From Helicostylum pulchrum (Eukaryota > Mucoromycota > Mucoromycetes > Mucorales > Mucoraceae), in contig JAIXMO010000037.1 in NCBI GenBank assembly GCA_025677825.1, positions 62,001 through 126,000 of the forward strand: DNA of 64,000 nucleotides. The letters are read 5' to 3'. Numbering within the stretch: position 1 is the stretch's first letter; each line of letters begins with the position of its first letter. A program made the translations under genes and the position numbers. Positions 13,251 to 25,846 of the stretch are shown in pieces. Below the pieces are notes generated by a model that was given only the letters and a program-made list of their open reading frames with translations, did no database searches and was not told the DNA's origin.

Positions 13251-14442
13251 ACATTTCTCTTTTCTCTTGTACATACATATATATTTTTTTTTCTCTTATT
13301 TTTAATACCTACACTCGCTAATACTTTGTATCTTTTTAATGTAATTTCTACCCTTTATTACCCGCATATCACTTTTTTTCTCTTATAAACTAATAAAATC
13401 AATACACATGACAACACTAATATTCCCTGATAGAAAAATCTATTTTTATCAAAGGCATATGTTTGGTTACACCTCAAATAACAAACAATACATCAAAACC
13501 GAAAGAGATCTAAAGTATGTTCTTTTTCTTCTGTACATTGCATTGCGCATTTGTTTAAATCGAGCAGTCTTTTATTGATATGACACTAGGCGTCATTTAC
13601 TCTTAAAAAAAAAAGTGCATACTTTCTATTGACAAAAAAAAAAAAAAAAAAAAGGCTGAATGACATAGATATTTATTTTCTGCCAAAAACACGAACACAA
13701 AAAAAAAAAGTGCGCGCGCGGCGTTTAACGTAGTTATTTACAAAAAAGATGCTGTAAATTAAAAGAGTGTTTCAATTTAAAAAGAAGAAAGAAAAACAAA
13801 AAGTAATTTAGAGTCACTTTTATATAGCTCAAACTTGCTTTTTTTGTGTTTCACTGATGCTAAATCTGGTAAAAAAAAAAAAAACCATCAATGATTTAAA
13901 AAAGATAAAAGGAGTGGAATAGCGAACAAAAGTTATGCATACAATCAGGTGAGTAATCACTCATCGCTTTGAAATAATAAAATAGCAAAGCACACTCCCT
14001 GTGTTTAATGACAAGCCTTTTTGAAAGCTTATTAAAATCAAAAAAAAAGTGGCGAAAATATGCAAAGCACCCAAATTTATTAGCACACGCAAACACACAC
14101 AAGGCAGGTGAATTTAAATATAAATTTTTTTTATAGTGTGTTACCTCAAAACTTACATGATTTTTTGTTCTGGACCCAAACTCAAAAAATGCTGCCAATT
14201 AAGGTTTAGGCTGGTAATGAAAATTCAAAAAAAAAGTTCAAATGTCAAGTTTTCGTAATGTTTTAAAATAAAAAAGAGAACGTCGATCGCATTCGAGACC
14301 CTATTACGTTTTGTTCTGGGTTCTTTTTTTTTTATTATTATAATCCCCCCTTTTTTTTTCATAATTTTTTTTTTTTTCTTCTTCTTTCTCTTTCTCTTTT
14401 TTTTTTTTAACTTTATAACTTTTTTCACGTACTTTCGTAGTT
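13251..14442. other. Intergenic, low complexity
   Basis: 3' region of the Zn2Cys6 gene and 5' region of the F-box gene. A long pyrimidine-rich (T/C) tract at about 14323-14412 directly precedes the F-box ATG and probably belongs to its core promoter. No gene seen. Confidence 0.6.
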
Positions 14443-15798
14443 ATGGCAACCAACCATTTACTTTTTCGACCACCTAGTTTATTAGAATTACCACTTGAAT
14501 TATTACTGAAAATATCCGAATACCTTACATTTGCAGACCTTTGGTATTTAGCGACTGGTTCACATCATTGCAGAGCCGTAGCGTATCAAATTATTTGGCA
14601 TAGATACCGTATTGATTTATCCAGACCGCAGCTTAACGCCTTTAATCATATTGTACATGCAGCACTAGCATATATCAGTCGGCATGGCTATAACAAAAAC
14701 AACGTTATCGATCAAACGATTATTCAAAGCGTATCAAATAGATTAGCAGTGGAGATTTATGATCGGTCTCCTCTTAAAAATTGGGAGCCTTGTCTAGACT
14801 TTTTTCTTGACAAAACCCTCGGCATCATACTTGATCATGTGTTCCTTGATCCACTGCTTGATACAGTCCAAAAACACACTACATTTACAGATTTAATTAT
14901 TAAAAATCGAAAGACCACATCAGTTATTCTAGACCAACCAGTTATTACTAACCTCAGTAATAATAATCAACAACACTCATTAATCACTGAATTCTATCCA
15001 ACCAAAGTTGGCAGATTAATGACTAGTTTTCTTACCACTCTTTATCCAACCATGATTGCCTTGTTCGAAACTGAACCTACAACAGAGATACACCATAGGT
15101 TACTATTAAATCATATCAATCGTCATTTAGATAATCTATCTAGTCGCTACCATAACCATCACAGGCGTCGACTTGTATTAAATGCTTCCCCGAGGTCTGC
15201 CCGAGTTACGGCTTTGGCTGCCGTCCAACAGCATAACTTGTTCTTGCGCTTAAACTTTCGCATCTTGATTCGTCTTATTGGTACACTCGTTCAAACTGAT
15301 TTACTCTCGCCTAATGATTTAGAAATTATTACACGTCAACGTATCCAATTCTTCTTTTTGACATTTCAGCAAGTTGCACATACCAATGAACAAGTACAAG
15401 GTGATCCCATCAAGTCTGATACTAGTAGTGTGAAACCAATCATTCAACAACAACAACAACAACAAGTATCGTTTTACGATTCTTTAAAAAATAAAAGTCA
15501 CTACTGCTGGCAAATGTGGCTAGAAGAAATAGAATTTCAAATGGAAATCTTTTTGGATTTGACAAGAGCTGTATTGTTATTACAACAAGATCAAATTGAA
15601 TCATCTACTACTACCTCTAATAATACTTCTAATACTACTACTACAACTACCACAACTACTACCTCTACTCGATCGGGTGACCTAAGTACGGTTTCAACTA
15701 TGCTTGATAATACTGTTTCCGCCTTGATCTCTACAAGGTCTAATAATAATTATCAACAAGTACCTGTTGTTTTATCTCCTTCTACTTCCTCAGTATAA
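14443..15798 (+). CDS. F-box protein
   Basis: Intronless frame of 451 residues. An F-box sits at about residues 12-58: LLELPLELLLKISEYLTF, then DLWYLATGSHHCRAVA and IIWHRYRIDL. F-box proteins bind Skp1 and present substrates to SCF ubiquitin ligases. The rest is alpha-helical with no recognisable WD40 or LRR repeats, so the substrate is unknown. A poly-Gln run (about 340-347) and poly-Thr/Asn and Thr/Ser stretches (about 388-412) lie toward the C-terminus. The first ATG follows a T/C-rich promoter tract at the expected distance. F-box assignment is firm; pathway unknown. Confidence 0.85.
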   Translation: MATNHLLFRPPSLLELPLELLLKISEYLTFADLWYLATGSHHCRAVAYQIIWHRYRIDLSRPQLNAFNHIVHAALAYISRHGYNKNNVIDQTIIQSVSNRLAVEIYDRSPLKNWEPCLDFFLDKTLGIILDHVFLDPLLDTVQKHTTFTDLIIKNRKTTSVILDQPVITNLSNNNQQHSLITEFYPTKVGRLMTSFLTTLYPTMIALFETEPTTEIHHRLLLNHINRHLDNLSSRYHNHHRRRLVLNASPRSARVTALAAVQQHNLFLRLNFRILIRLIGTLVQTDLLSPNDLEIITRQRIQFFFLTFQQVAHTNEQVQGDPIKSDTSSVKPIIQQQQQQQVSFYDSLKNKSHYCWQMWLEEIEFQMEIFLDLTRAVLLLQQDQIESSTTTSNNTSNTTTTTTTTTTSTRSGDLSTVSTMLDNTVSALISTRSNNNYQQVPVVLSPSTSSV

Positions 15799-18700
15799 AC
15801 TTTTGTAAATTCAAAAAAAACTTATTTTGTAAAAATCTTCATTATGCCCCCTCCTCATTCACTTTGTAAATATTTTAATAATAAATCTTTCTATTTAATT
15901 TTATTTTTCTTATTTACTGATCTTTAATTCGACGTGGGTAACTCTTGCAAAAAAAAAAAATCCTCCCCCCTCTCTCTTCCCCTCTTCTATCTATCTTCCT
16001 GATTTTAAGTACCAGAAAAAGAAGAGGACTATATTTGGTAAGGCTAGTCAATTTACCTTTTTCATGTTTCATTTTGTAGTTTTTAGTTAGACTTGAGAGA
16101 GAGAAAAGTGTGTGGTGTGGGTGAATAAGGAGATCAAACGCCGATCGTATTTTTACGTAATTTCATCGGAGAGGTCATACAATTGGTAACAAAGAAGAAA
16201 CAAGTCTCGTTTCTGTGCGCTTATCACCAAGCAAAAACCCATGACCCATTACGCCTGTATATCGTGTGTTCCTATTTACTCATGAAATGTTTTAGCTTCC
16301 TTTTTTGATATTTTGATGGCTTTTTTTCTTTTACATGACAATCGCATGACCCTATATGTTGATTACGGCCTTTTCGCAAATTTAGTTTTTTTTTTTTTTT
16401 TTTTTTTTTTCGTGTTTTTTGTGTGTCTCTGTGCCTATTTATAAATAAACATGCAGAAAAAAAAACGTTTCCCCTTCAATCATTATTTTAAAGTATACAT
16501 GTTAAAAAAAAAATTTAACTCCATATAAAAAAAAAATTGGTGAGCCGGGTCGTGACATTTCTCGCACAACTTAAAAATTAAGATTGGTACAAAGATTGGT
16601 GTACCGATACAATTTTTTATATATATTTCCCTTGTCTAAATAGCGTCGACATGTGGAATTCATTTTATAAAAGCTTACTTGTAAAACAAACATCAAGAAC
16701 AAAACAGGTCTTTTTCTCTTTTTTTTTTATCGATGGTTCGGCACCATAATATGTATTTGTATTAATTTTGTTTCGGTTAAAAAAAAAATCACCCTTCTCT
16801 CTCTATTCTACCGCATTAAAATGTGGTATATCTGGGAAATACAAACTGCAAGTACGTGCAAAAAGATAAAATTCTGTAGATATGTATCAGCTTTTTTCTG
16901 GAAGTGTGCACAGTTCTTTTTACCTACTTACTTTTTACGGTAAAGTAGTGCTCAGACCCTTTTAGACCTAAAAAAAAATCAATGCGTTTTTTTTTTTTTT
17001 TTTTAGTTCCCAATTGTCAAACTAACCCAATAGTTTTTAAAATATTATATTGCTTGCCCTTTTTTTTGTATTTGCGTCAAAAAAAAAGATGGGTGTCTTA
17101 ATCAGTGCGATATATACATAATTTTAATTTAAAATATTATATTATTATTATTTTTTAAAGGAAAAGAACATTCTTTTTTTTAAAAAAGGTAGTGCAAAAA
17201 AATCAAAAAGTTACGGAATAGAAAAATGTTCCGGTAATGCTTTTTGTTGCCTACCAATGACTTGTTTAGAAACGTTTTGAGGAGGTTATTCAATAGAGAA
17301 CAAAATAAAATAAAAAATAGATCGACTAAAAAAAATAGGAGTAAGTTACGAAAAAATGACGTTCATGCGATCAAAACTCCTCAACAATAAAAAAAGAACG
17401 TTATACAGTCAAAAGAACTATAGCTCTCAGAATACAGTGGTGGTATTTGAACATCATTTTAGATGACAATATATATAATACAATCGATTGAAATATTTTC
17501 TGTTTTTAATTCTTTTTTTGTAGTTCGTTTAGGAGCAAAGAATTTTGTAGATAAACTACTTTTATGGCTATTTATCTCTCTTTTTGAAAAAAAAAAAAAA
17601 AAAAAAGAAGGTCTAAATGGACTGTCAGGTTCCAATCATTTACATAGTGCGTGAAATTTACTATATTGAGTAGGCCAATTTTTTCTTGTACAGATACAAT
17701 TTTGGATTATACATCTATCTCCCTGATTCCCCTAGATAATTTCAAGGGGCCCTAACCTTGTATACCCTTTTTTTGTTGTTCTTGCTTGGTTGTCTCGGAG
17801 AAGAAGAAGAAGAAGAAAGGCCAGATATTACGCCAAATTAATACCATGCACGTTAAGTACAGGATGTTTGCACTGTTTTTCGAAAAATGCTTCTCAGTAT
17901 GTCTTTTTTTTTTTAGAAAGTAATAAAGCTTATCTCAATGTTATAGACGGTTTTTTTTTTAATTAGTAGAGTTTTAAGTGCGTCCTCTCTCCTTGTACCC
18001 GTAGATAACAAAAAGGTTCAGTACAACAGGTATTTACTGGTTACCAGTATCTGAATCTTTGCGCGTTGCTCGAAAAGTTAAGAATGTAAGCTCAATAAGA
18101 CAATCATAAATCGAGCCTCTCTTTTTTGTGATATGCATACATTCTTTCCGTGTATAATTCTAGTTTACCTAACGACTCTTTTTTACTCTTCAACGCTACT
18201 AAGTATCCCTTGTTTTTTTTTACGGAAAATTGCTTACACTCCCAAGAGATTTTGTAGAATAATTATATATATATTTTATCTCTTACTAAAGAGTAAATTA
18301 TAGAGAAATAATCGGTTTAAACATTTTACCTAGTCTATCAATTTATATCGCCCTGTGAACAAAACGCATAGAAAAATCAATTCCGATTTGATAAAATAGA
18401 GACCCGCTTCTAAACCTTGTACATACGAGGCGTTTCTGCAAGCTAAAATATACCAACGAGAACAACCTGCGCGCAAAAAAAAAAAAAGAAGCTCGTGCTG
18501 ATATAATACTAGTAAAATAGATCCTTTACTATCGTCCATGTTTAACTATATACTTTGCATTGACAGCTGCTTCATGCAAATAATTTAAAGAAAGAAAGAA
18601 AAAGGTACCGAGACCCTTGATAATACGGAAAAGGTGTAATTTGAAGAAATCAATCTAGAATCTAAATATAAATTATTAGACTTTTTACCTATTCATTAAT

Positions 18701-20854
18701 TATACATTTTGTATCTGATCTCTTTTTTTTTTTGTGTGTAAAACGATAACATCTTTTGCAAAAAGTATTTTTTTTTTAAATACAAACAAAAACTTCGGTA
18801 GAATGTATCTTGCATTTGCTTTTTTTTAGCATTTTTTGACTTGGCTTTTGGGCGAAAGTCGGGGAACATTGGATAATAAGGGCTGATGTATTACATCCGT
18901 TTAATTAGGTTTTTTACTAACCAAATATTGTAGATTGCGTTACACGTCCCTCTGAGCATCTTTTTCTAAAATAACACGTACATTGAATATCCGATTTTTT
19001 TTTTAAAAAAGAACAAGATTAGATAATTTGTATATACAAATAATCAAGTACATCAATTTGCGCACATCTCTGTATATAAATAAAACAATTCAAGCGTCAT
19101 TCTTTATTATGAATAAAAATACCCTTTTAAAGGACTAGTCTAATTGAAATCCGAGAAAATAAACAAATGGTCTATTTCATTTTAAAGCCGTGATACAGAG
19201 AAAAGGTACCGGTGATTAACCTGACATCATAGATAATGAGTACACAGCTTGTAACTTGTACAAATATAATTATTCCCAAAGAACTAAAAAAAAAAACGGG
19301 AAAACAATGCGTTGTAACGACGGTACCTTAAAAAAACTGGTTTTTCTTGTAAGATGTATGGCGTATAGCTCTGTCGAACAGAAAAAAATTAACCAATCGT
19401 TAAAAGTTCAATTGTTGTTTGTAAGAACCAAGTGCAAATACTTTGACCCCCGGCGAGATACACTTCAAATATTTTACGCGTGACCTATTAGTAGAATACA
19501 TTTAGAAAAAAGACCGTATGATAATGCAATCATTTGAGCCGCGCGCAGCAGTGAGGCTACTAATGGGACCCGCAGAAGGAAAAAAAAAACGTCTTAGAAG
19601 ATATTAGACCAAATTACTATTCTGACAAAAAAAAAAAAAAATCCTTGCACAAGTTGACGATAAACAACAATAGAGTTGTTATTAAAATTCTCCAACCATG
19701 ATTTATCATAAAATACTAATTAAAAATGCATGAATTTTTTTGTTTTCTTTTGCCAAGTATACATTTTGAACCGTGTAGATAGCAAAAATAAAGCGTTACA
19801 ATACTTTATAGAGCAGTAGTGTCGTAAGGTTGAGACCAGGTTTTGTAAAATATACCTACAGTGTGATGAGTTAATTTCTACATTTAAAATGGCATAAAAA
19901 AAAGAGAGACTTGCTTCCTTATTGCCTACTATCTTTCCATTTACCGTTTGACGCGCGTAACATGGCGTTAGTGATTTTAAAACCATTCGCTCAGTCGTAA
20001 TACTCGCCTTTTTTTTTTTTTTTTTTTTTTACAACAATTAGTGCTCACGGTATCAATGGGCATATTTTGACGTTTAGGGTGATCTTAGGTGATGCTACCG
20101 TAAGTTATTAAACAATTAGAAACAATTCATAGCTTTGAAGCTTTATTAGTAATTTATAATCTGTTTTTATGATATGCATCTTTCAGCGACAAAGAAGCTG
20201 TACCAAACCGATCAAACAAAGATTTGTCTTTTTCCCTTGCTCGTAACATACTGTAGTGTTGGGCTGAGACCGGAATAAAAAGTAGTAGAGCGGATACAGG
20301 TAAAATGGGGGTTACATGTATCTGGCTCAAATAAAATAAATAACGAAATAAACTGATCTAGTGTGGGGTCGTATCAATAAGATGTATCTTGTCTGGTTCC
20401 AATTCTAAAAGTTATAAGTCTTTAAAAACTAGGATAGTTTAAAACTAACGCTTCACAAAATAGAAAATATAAAAATTATAGAAAGGGGGAAGGAAAGTTG
20501 TTTTATTTCAGATATATATTGCGAGATAGCTGTAGCCCTGATAGAGAGCACCAAGCTTCACCACAACATTGTACTATCAGGACTAACTTCTACCTCTATT
20601 GGCGTTACAATTAGGGGATCGTTCCCAACTCTTTTCGACAAAGATTTTTCTTTTTCTGCTCGTATAACCCACTCCATTATTTGCATATGCAATGGTCTTT
20701 TTCATTGATGATGGGTTTGAGGATTCAGTACATGATATTATTTTGGCGAATTGAATCTAATTGATTTACTATCAACACCCTGTTATCGAACAAATAGATA
20801 AGTACAATAGTATATATCAACTCTCTCTTACTCACTCTTGCGATTTTTGTTAGT
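15799..20854. other. 5-kb gene-poor region
   Basis: No gene recognised. Homopolymer tracts dominate. A repeat at 19920-20010 resembles 24138-24230. Another, at 20125-20240, resembles 21710-21790: both hold a TATAAYCTGTTTTTAT core followed by a protein-like frame (NLFLWYASFSDK versus NLFLLYAHFNDK). Short open frames at 18330-18539, 19256-19483 and 19720-19986 look like noise or relics. Confidence 0.5.
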
Positions 20855-21395
20855 TTCAAATGGATATCGTCATCCAGCTTATCTTGTGGTTTATATTCTT
20901 TGGATATGGTATCCCTTTAAAGACTGATGTTTTCTGTATCAATGTAATCTAGAAGAGAAGGGTCATATTCTCTTTCCTTGAATAATATTATGCCTTTCGA
21001 GGCGCTACAAGGACTGCTTGTTAAATATAGCCTTTTAATATATTTCTAGGCTTATGTACTTACAGTAGTTGGTGAGTATCCGTCCTTACAAAGAAGCCCT
21101 CCCTTTCTGGTTTTTGTTTACAAAAGTTTATGTACTTTTTAAGGGGTTCAACAACTTTGACACTGTTAGCAAGTACGTAAGTCGGTTGTTGTGGTGGCGG
21201 CATGGACGATGAAGATGATTCTCCGGTCGACGAACTTGGGATTTTGCCTACCATTTTTATTTTCAAACGCTTTGCTGCCTGTTTTGTTGACCTTGCTAAC
21301 GTTTTCGTGCCATTTTTGTAATGCTTTTTGAAGCCTGAGAATCTTCAAACTCAACAGATATATCAAAGGGAGAATTCTTGATACACGTTCAGAAA
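20855..21395 (-). pseudogene. Remnant of a multi-exon repeated gene
   Basis: Minus-strand coding-like segments. One exon-like frame is open from about 21350 to a GTAAGT donor near 21063 (AKRLKIKMVGKIPSSSTGES, then LANSVKVVEPLKKYINF). A second downstream block of about 21000-20855 reads REYDPSLLDYIDTENIS, stop, then SKEYKPQDKLDDDIHLK. The stop and missing start make it a pseudogene. Its upstream flank (21385-21690) is a diverged copy of the flank upstream of the pseudogene at 48181, so the two probably share a mobile or duplicated origin. Function not known. Confidence 0.45.
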
Positions 21396-21690
21396 AAAAG
21401 CGTGACGAATTGCTTTTTATTTACTTTTTTAAAGTACCATAAAAAAAAGGTACTTGATCTGATACCCGCACGGTATTACAGCCGGGTGGATCACATTTGA
21501 AGCTCTTTTTACGCGGCAGCTGCTTTAAGAAGAACAGTATCATTTTTTTTTTGTGGACATAAAAGGAAAGTACGTAAAAGAAAAAGTGGTTTATTTATTT
21601 TTTAAAAAAAAAAGATAAAGTACTTGGCGGGTCTATTTGCTCACGCGATCTTGCTAGTTAATCATTTTTATACAAGTATTTACAGACATT
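21385..21690 (-). repeat. Dispersed repeat, copy 1 (partner 48297-48620)
   Basis: About 300 bp align along their length in the same orientation with 48297-48620. Shared blocks include a GGGTGGA-CACATTTGAA stretch, GCTTTAAGAAGAACAGTATC, GTGGTTTATTTATTTTTTAA and GCGGGTCTA. Both copies lie upstream of minus-strand pseudogenes, so this may be an old promoter region carried with the gene. Confidence 0.7.
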
Positions 21691-22041
21691 TTTAACAAGT
21701 AGAAATAGCTTATAACCTGTTTTTATTGTACGCCCATTTCAACGACAAGCTGTTAGAGCGATCAAATAAGGATTATTCTTTAATTTTTTCGCAGCGTGTC
21801 TTAGGTACAAAAGGATATCGTTCTTCTTCAAGAAACCGCAGTGCATAAGAAAACTTGTTACGAACACTCTAATGTAGTCCAAAGGGGATGTAATATTTTA
21901 TAGAAAGAGTAAATAGAATATATCATAAAAATTCTCTCACACTGAGAAAAAAAAACTATACGAGTATAAACCATAATTTATAGCTGTAAAAAAAAAGTCG
22001 AAAAAAATAATAATAACTTAATTGTTTTTTTTCTGTAAAGT

Positions 22042-23845
22042 TCAAGTACATTTTGAACTATGTAAATGTAAACATCGATCACAAAAATGGTCTGTTTTAC
22101 ACTTAGTACAGGTCTTTTGACATTTACCGCACACGTTTCTTTTCACCATGCTTTTACTCGAGGCGCTTGATTTTCCTTGAATGACGATACATTTACAGTG
22201 CCCCAGATGAGCCTTTGTCACGCATTTGCGACACCACTGACCGTTGCAAGCAGCGGAGCAAGCACTTAGCTCACAGTGAGGACACGCTACCAGGCCACAC
22301 CCAGTGCATTGGTTTGATAGGTACGTACCGTCCAAGGTACGACACCGAACATGGTAAAGACGATGACACGATGTACAAGGTGTACGAGCCTCTTGACAGC
22401 TTGTGCTCGTTTCCATATTGCATAAAGCCAAGGTAGATTCGCATCTACCGCATCGAGCAATTTGAACTTTAATTTTCGGATCAATACAAGTATCTAATCC
22501 GCATGTTCGAGTACCGCACCTAATATATATATATATATTTTTAAAAAAAAAAATTACAATTTATCGTTAAAAAGAGTTCAAAAAAAAAGCTATACCTATC
22601 ACAACGAGGTGCACAAGCAACACACTTTTTTAAAGGTAAAATACCACAAGCAGCACATAGGAAAACTTGAGAGGCAGCGCCTAAATGACAATGACCACAA
22701 GTGACCACATCGAAATTGACATTTTTGTTTGATAGTTTGTTCAATGCCGCGTTCATAAACCACGCATCTTGTCCAAACGATTTACTGTCCAGGTTCACTT
22801 GTTCTTCTGCCGTGATGGGGCCACGGTGTAATACTTTACCTAGCGTCACTCGAGATATTTTGGACGGGTACTTGTGGGCGGCCGTTTTAACCAGCTGCGT
22901 TAAATCCGCAGCTAATTGGTAGCTGTATACGGCCCAGCACGATTCAATTGAAATCGAGTCAATATTTTCAAGGTATTTCACTGACAACAAAACAGACGCG
23001 CTGGTGATCGCCGTACTGTTGAGACAGACGTGACAGATGGATTTTTGTAAATGGCCTCGTTGTTGTAAATAAATAACCAATTGGTAATAGAATTTATCCG
23101 TGACCAAATGGTGGTAGGAGGGGTCGAATGTGATGGTGTTCCATACGTGTGGCTTGAATATAATTTGATGTAGTCTGCGACATAAAGTAGATAACCGAAG
23201 TCTGGATCGTACATCTAAATAGGCGCAAATAAGACCTAATAGTTTACTTGGCAGACTGCTGGCAAGGCTTTTAATAAGGTCGGATGATGTGGTGGTGGGT
23301 ATAGAGACGTGTCTTTTAAATTGGTCGGTGACAGAGGAAAAAGAAGGGTTGGGTATCATTTGAGCAGTTTCATCTTGGCTCATGTGATGTACATGCTGGT
23401 TTAAGCAAGAAGGTGTCAGCTCTTGCAATGGTTCTTCTTCGACACTTGTTTTGGTGTCGAAGTGTGTAGTGGGTGGTGTAGGTATTAAACTATCTTGTGA
23501 AGAGGTGTAAGAATGTGTTGTAGAAGTTGTTTCAAGTTTACTGATGGTGGAATCGGTGGTGAGGACCTTTGATTGCGTAGCGATAAATACAATGTCTTGC
23601 GGACACAGTAGATTTAAGGGGATGGCGATCACGACACCATTGGGTTTTCGAAGTTTGACTTTTTTGTCTCGGAATAGGCAGACGTAAGTTGCTTGAAGTC
23701 GGTATTTTCCGTCGTTTCCTATCCAAAGTCTTTCTACTGGCATTGGTTTCGAGGTGTAAAACAAAAGGGTTTTGGGCTCTTTCTTCTTTTGGGATTTTTG
23801 CTTTGATATTTTTTTTTTGGTGTTCCGCCTATTTTCGTCTTCCAA
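22042..23845 (-). CDS. SHD1 / F-box / Cys-rich protein
   Basis: Two exons, 23845-22596 and 22519-22042, make 575 residues. Residues about 35-90 match the Sla1 homology domain 1 (SHD1), an SH3-like fold: VERLWIGNDGKYRLQATYV, then KVKLRKPNGVVIAIPLNLL. After a Ser/Thr-rich linker comes an F-box at about 200-245 (SLPSKLLGLICAYLDVRS, HVWNTITF). The C-terminal 190 residues are strongly Cys/His-rich with CxxC pairs (CGHCH, CAACG, CTSCH, CGKCQKTC, CDRC), probably zinc-binding and B-box/RING-like in spacing. In endocytic proteins SHD1 binds NPFxD sorting signals, so this may be an SCF adaptor reading such signals; that role is inference. The splice join restores the Cys-rich frame. Confidence 0.85.
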
Positions 23846-24605
23846 ACAATAACATTTGTTGTTTTTTTGGGATATTTTTCTAGTGTAACTCTGTTTTTTT
23901 TACAAGGTATTTTTATCGTAGTAGAAAGGATAAAGAAAACACCTTGTACGTACCTGTTTAAATCTTACCCTCCCCTTCCCCTTTTTTTCATTTACGGTCT
24001 TTATGGGAAATGAAAATACTAACTGGAATCAGTACACGTTTTTACAAGTTCTGCAACCTGTTTTTTTTTCACAGAAAAAAAAAGACTTGTTTCTTTCTTT
24101 GTGCCCTAAATATGTTTTGCTGTGTTTTTTTAATTCCTTACTGCCTTTCCATTTTGACGTGTGTAACATGGTATTAGCATTTTTTTTTGAAAAAAACATT
24201 CGTTTGGTCATAATATTGCCTTTTTCAGATAAATAAGAGAGCGATATTTTTTAAGCCCGTTTTTTTTTTGAAAGGTACTGCAATTGTATTATTTTTTTTG
24301 GAGTGGTCCTTTATTACAGAACCAGCTAGTATTTTAAGAAGAAATAAAGAATCCGCATACTACCTACTTTTTATAACTAAAGATTTGTTATTATAAATTG
24401 TGAAAGAGGGGAGTTGTGCTTCTGTACTGTTGTTAATCGAAATGATAATGGGGTTTCATTGTATTCAAGGATATATAACCTTATTGATCTTTTCTCTCCT
24501 AAAAAAAAGCGTAATAAAAAAATGTCTGATAAAATTGGTTTCCCACAAGGTACTTTTTAACTTTTCTAAAAAAAAAACAATACTAACAAACAAAACAAAA
24601 AAAAG
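23846..24605. other. Intergenic with repeat relics
   Basis: The stretch 24138-24230 is a diverged copy of 19920-20010 (CCATTTtgACGyGTGTAACATGG-like core). Open frames here mirror that repeat and do not look like genes. Confidence 0.5.
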
Positions 24606-24768
24606 CAGGCAGAACAAGTTCTAAAAAACTATCTGCCGTAAGCAAGAAAAAAGTCAAAGACGGCCACAAAAAGATTAACAAAAAATGGACTCTAACTAGC
24701 GATAGAATTGTTGAAGAATTTATGTATACTTTTACAAAGAACTTTTTCTATGAACAGTAAGCGTTTTT
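24606..24768 (+). pseudogene. Fragment of a repeated gene family
   Basis: Open plus-strand frame reading AGRTSSKKLSAVSKKK, then KKWTLTSDRIVEEFMYTF, ending at TAA. No start and no upstream exon were found. The lysine-rich lead followed by KWTL-S-R-VEE resembles a family I recall as multi-copy in Mucorales proteins; that memory is not verifiable here. The copy ends just before the 98-bp miniature element. Confidence 0.35.
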
Positions 24769-24785
24769 TTTTTTTTTTTTGTATA

Positions 24786-24883
24786 CAGTGCATCCACTCT
24801 CAAATCGAACTCACTGGTACATTTTCCAAACTTAAACTGAAATACACCGTAAACATAAGTTCGATTTGAGAGTGGATGCACTG
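24786..24883. mobile_element. 98-bp miniature inverted-repeat element, TA target site
   Basis: Perfect 26-bp terminal inverted repeats beginning CAGTGCATCCACTCTCAAAT and ending with the exact complement, about 46 bp of unrelated centre, and a TA dinucleotide directly on each side (24784-85 and 24884-85). CAGT-type ends and TA duplication are typical of the Tc1/mariner superfamily. The same terminus bounds the 2.28-kb element at 56903-59183. Perfect arms imply a recent insertion. Confidence 0.93.
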
Positions 24884-25039
24884 TATCTACACCATTCACG
24901 ACATTGTATCTACGCTCGGTTGAACTTAGAAGTTTTATATTTCCTGGTAAATGAAAAATGTTTAGCTGGAAAATGATGGTTAATACTTGTTCATTTCGCG
25001 TTTGGGCTGTTACTAGATAAAATTCTCGCTGCATGATTC

Positions 25040-25330
25040 AAGTTAATTTTATCCGCATAAAAATCAGTCAAGTTGGGGCAACAAGTACACATACGTACAA
25101 TAAAAATGATTAACTAACGTATATACAAATACAAGTATTATCGGGCTAATGGCAGTATAATTACGCCATGATCAAATGTCCTCCTCTTCCTATTTTATCA
25201 TCCTTTTTTTATCATATATCAAAAGCCTGTCTTTTCGCGTTTTCCTTTTAAATAATTTTATAGTTACTAACTGATACTGTTCTTTTTAGAGCGCTGACCA
25301 TCCGTAAAGGTAAGTGAAAAATAACTTGAA
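25040..25330 (+). repeat. Dispersed upstream module, copy
   Basis: Closely matches 33313-33575: TTTATCCGCATA, ACATACGTACAATAAAA, TGATTAACTAACGTATA, TAATTACGCCAT, CTTCCTATTTTATCATCC and AAAGGTAAGTGAAAA in the same order. Related, more decayed copies lie at 2430-2640 and 57050-57300. The last block looks like a splice donor, so these are probably old promoter plus 5' leader sequences of a mobile gene family. Confidence 0.75.
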
Positions 25331-25492
25331 ACGTTATTTTTTTCGGTTAAACATTTTTCATGTACCAGGAAATATAAACCTTCCAAATTTATTTTTTTAA
25401 CTAATTCTTTTTAGACACGATATAAAAAAAAGCACTCATGCCATTGTAACATCTCTCCCAACCGGCTCTTCTTAGAACAAACGCCATACATA

Positions 25493-25527
25493 CAGTAGCG
25501 GCTCTATTTAGGGGCGACATGATTTAA
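25493..25527. repeat. Solo terminal repeat of a second TA-flanked element family
   Basis: After a TA at 25491-92 comes CAGTAGCGGCTCTATTTAGG and a further block, matching 52366-52399 at about 31 of 34 positions. No opposite arm was found nearby, so only one end remains. Confidence 0.65.
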
Positions 25528-25846
25528 AGGTAGGTTCGATTTAAGGGTGGATTACTTCCAGATTTTGGCCACTAATGTAGTTAATCATTTTTCTACATAT
25601 GTCTGCACTTGTTGTTCCAACTTATTTCATGCAATAAGTCCACTTTTTTTTTTAAAAAAATACTCGCGTTTTGCAAAACATGTAAATAGAATGTGTATCA
25701 AGAGTCCTCCAAAAAAGAAAAGTTCGTACGTAATTAGATAATACTGAGCATGATTTATTTAAAGATAAACTTTGTTTAAAGAAGAAAAGTAATGTTTGGT
25801 AAAAAAAAACATATCTCGCAAAGGTAAAATGGCTTATGTTATAGTT

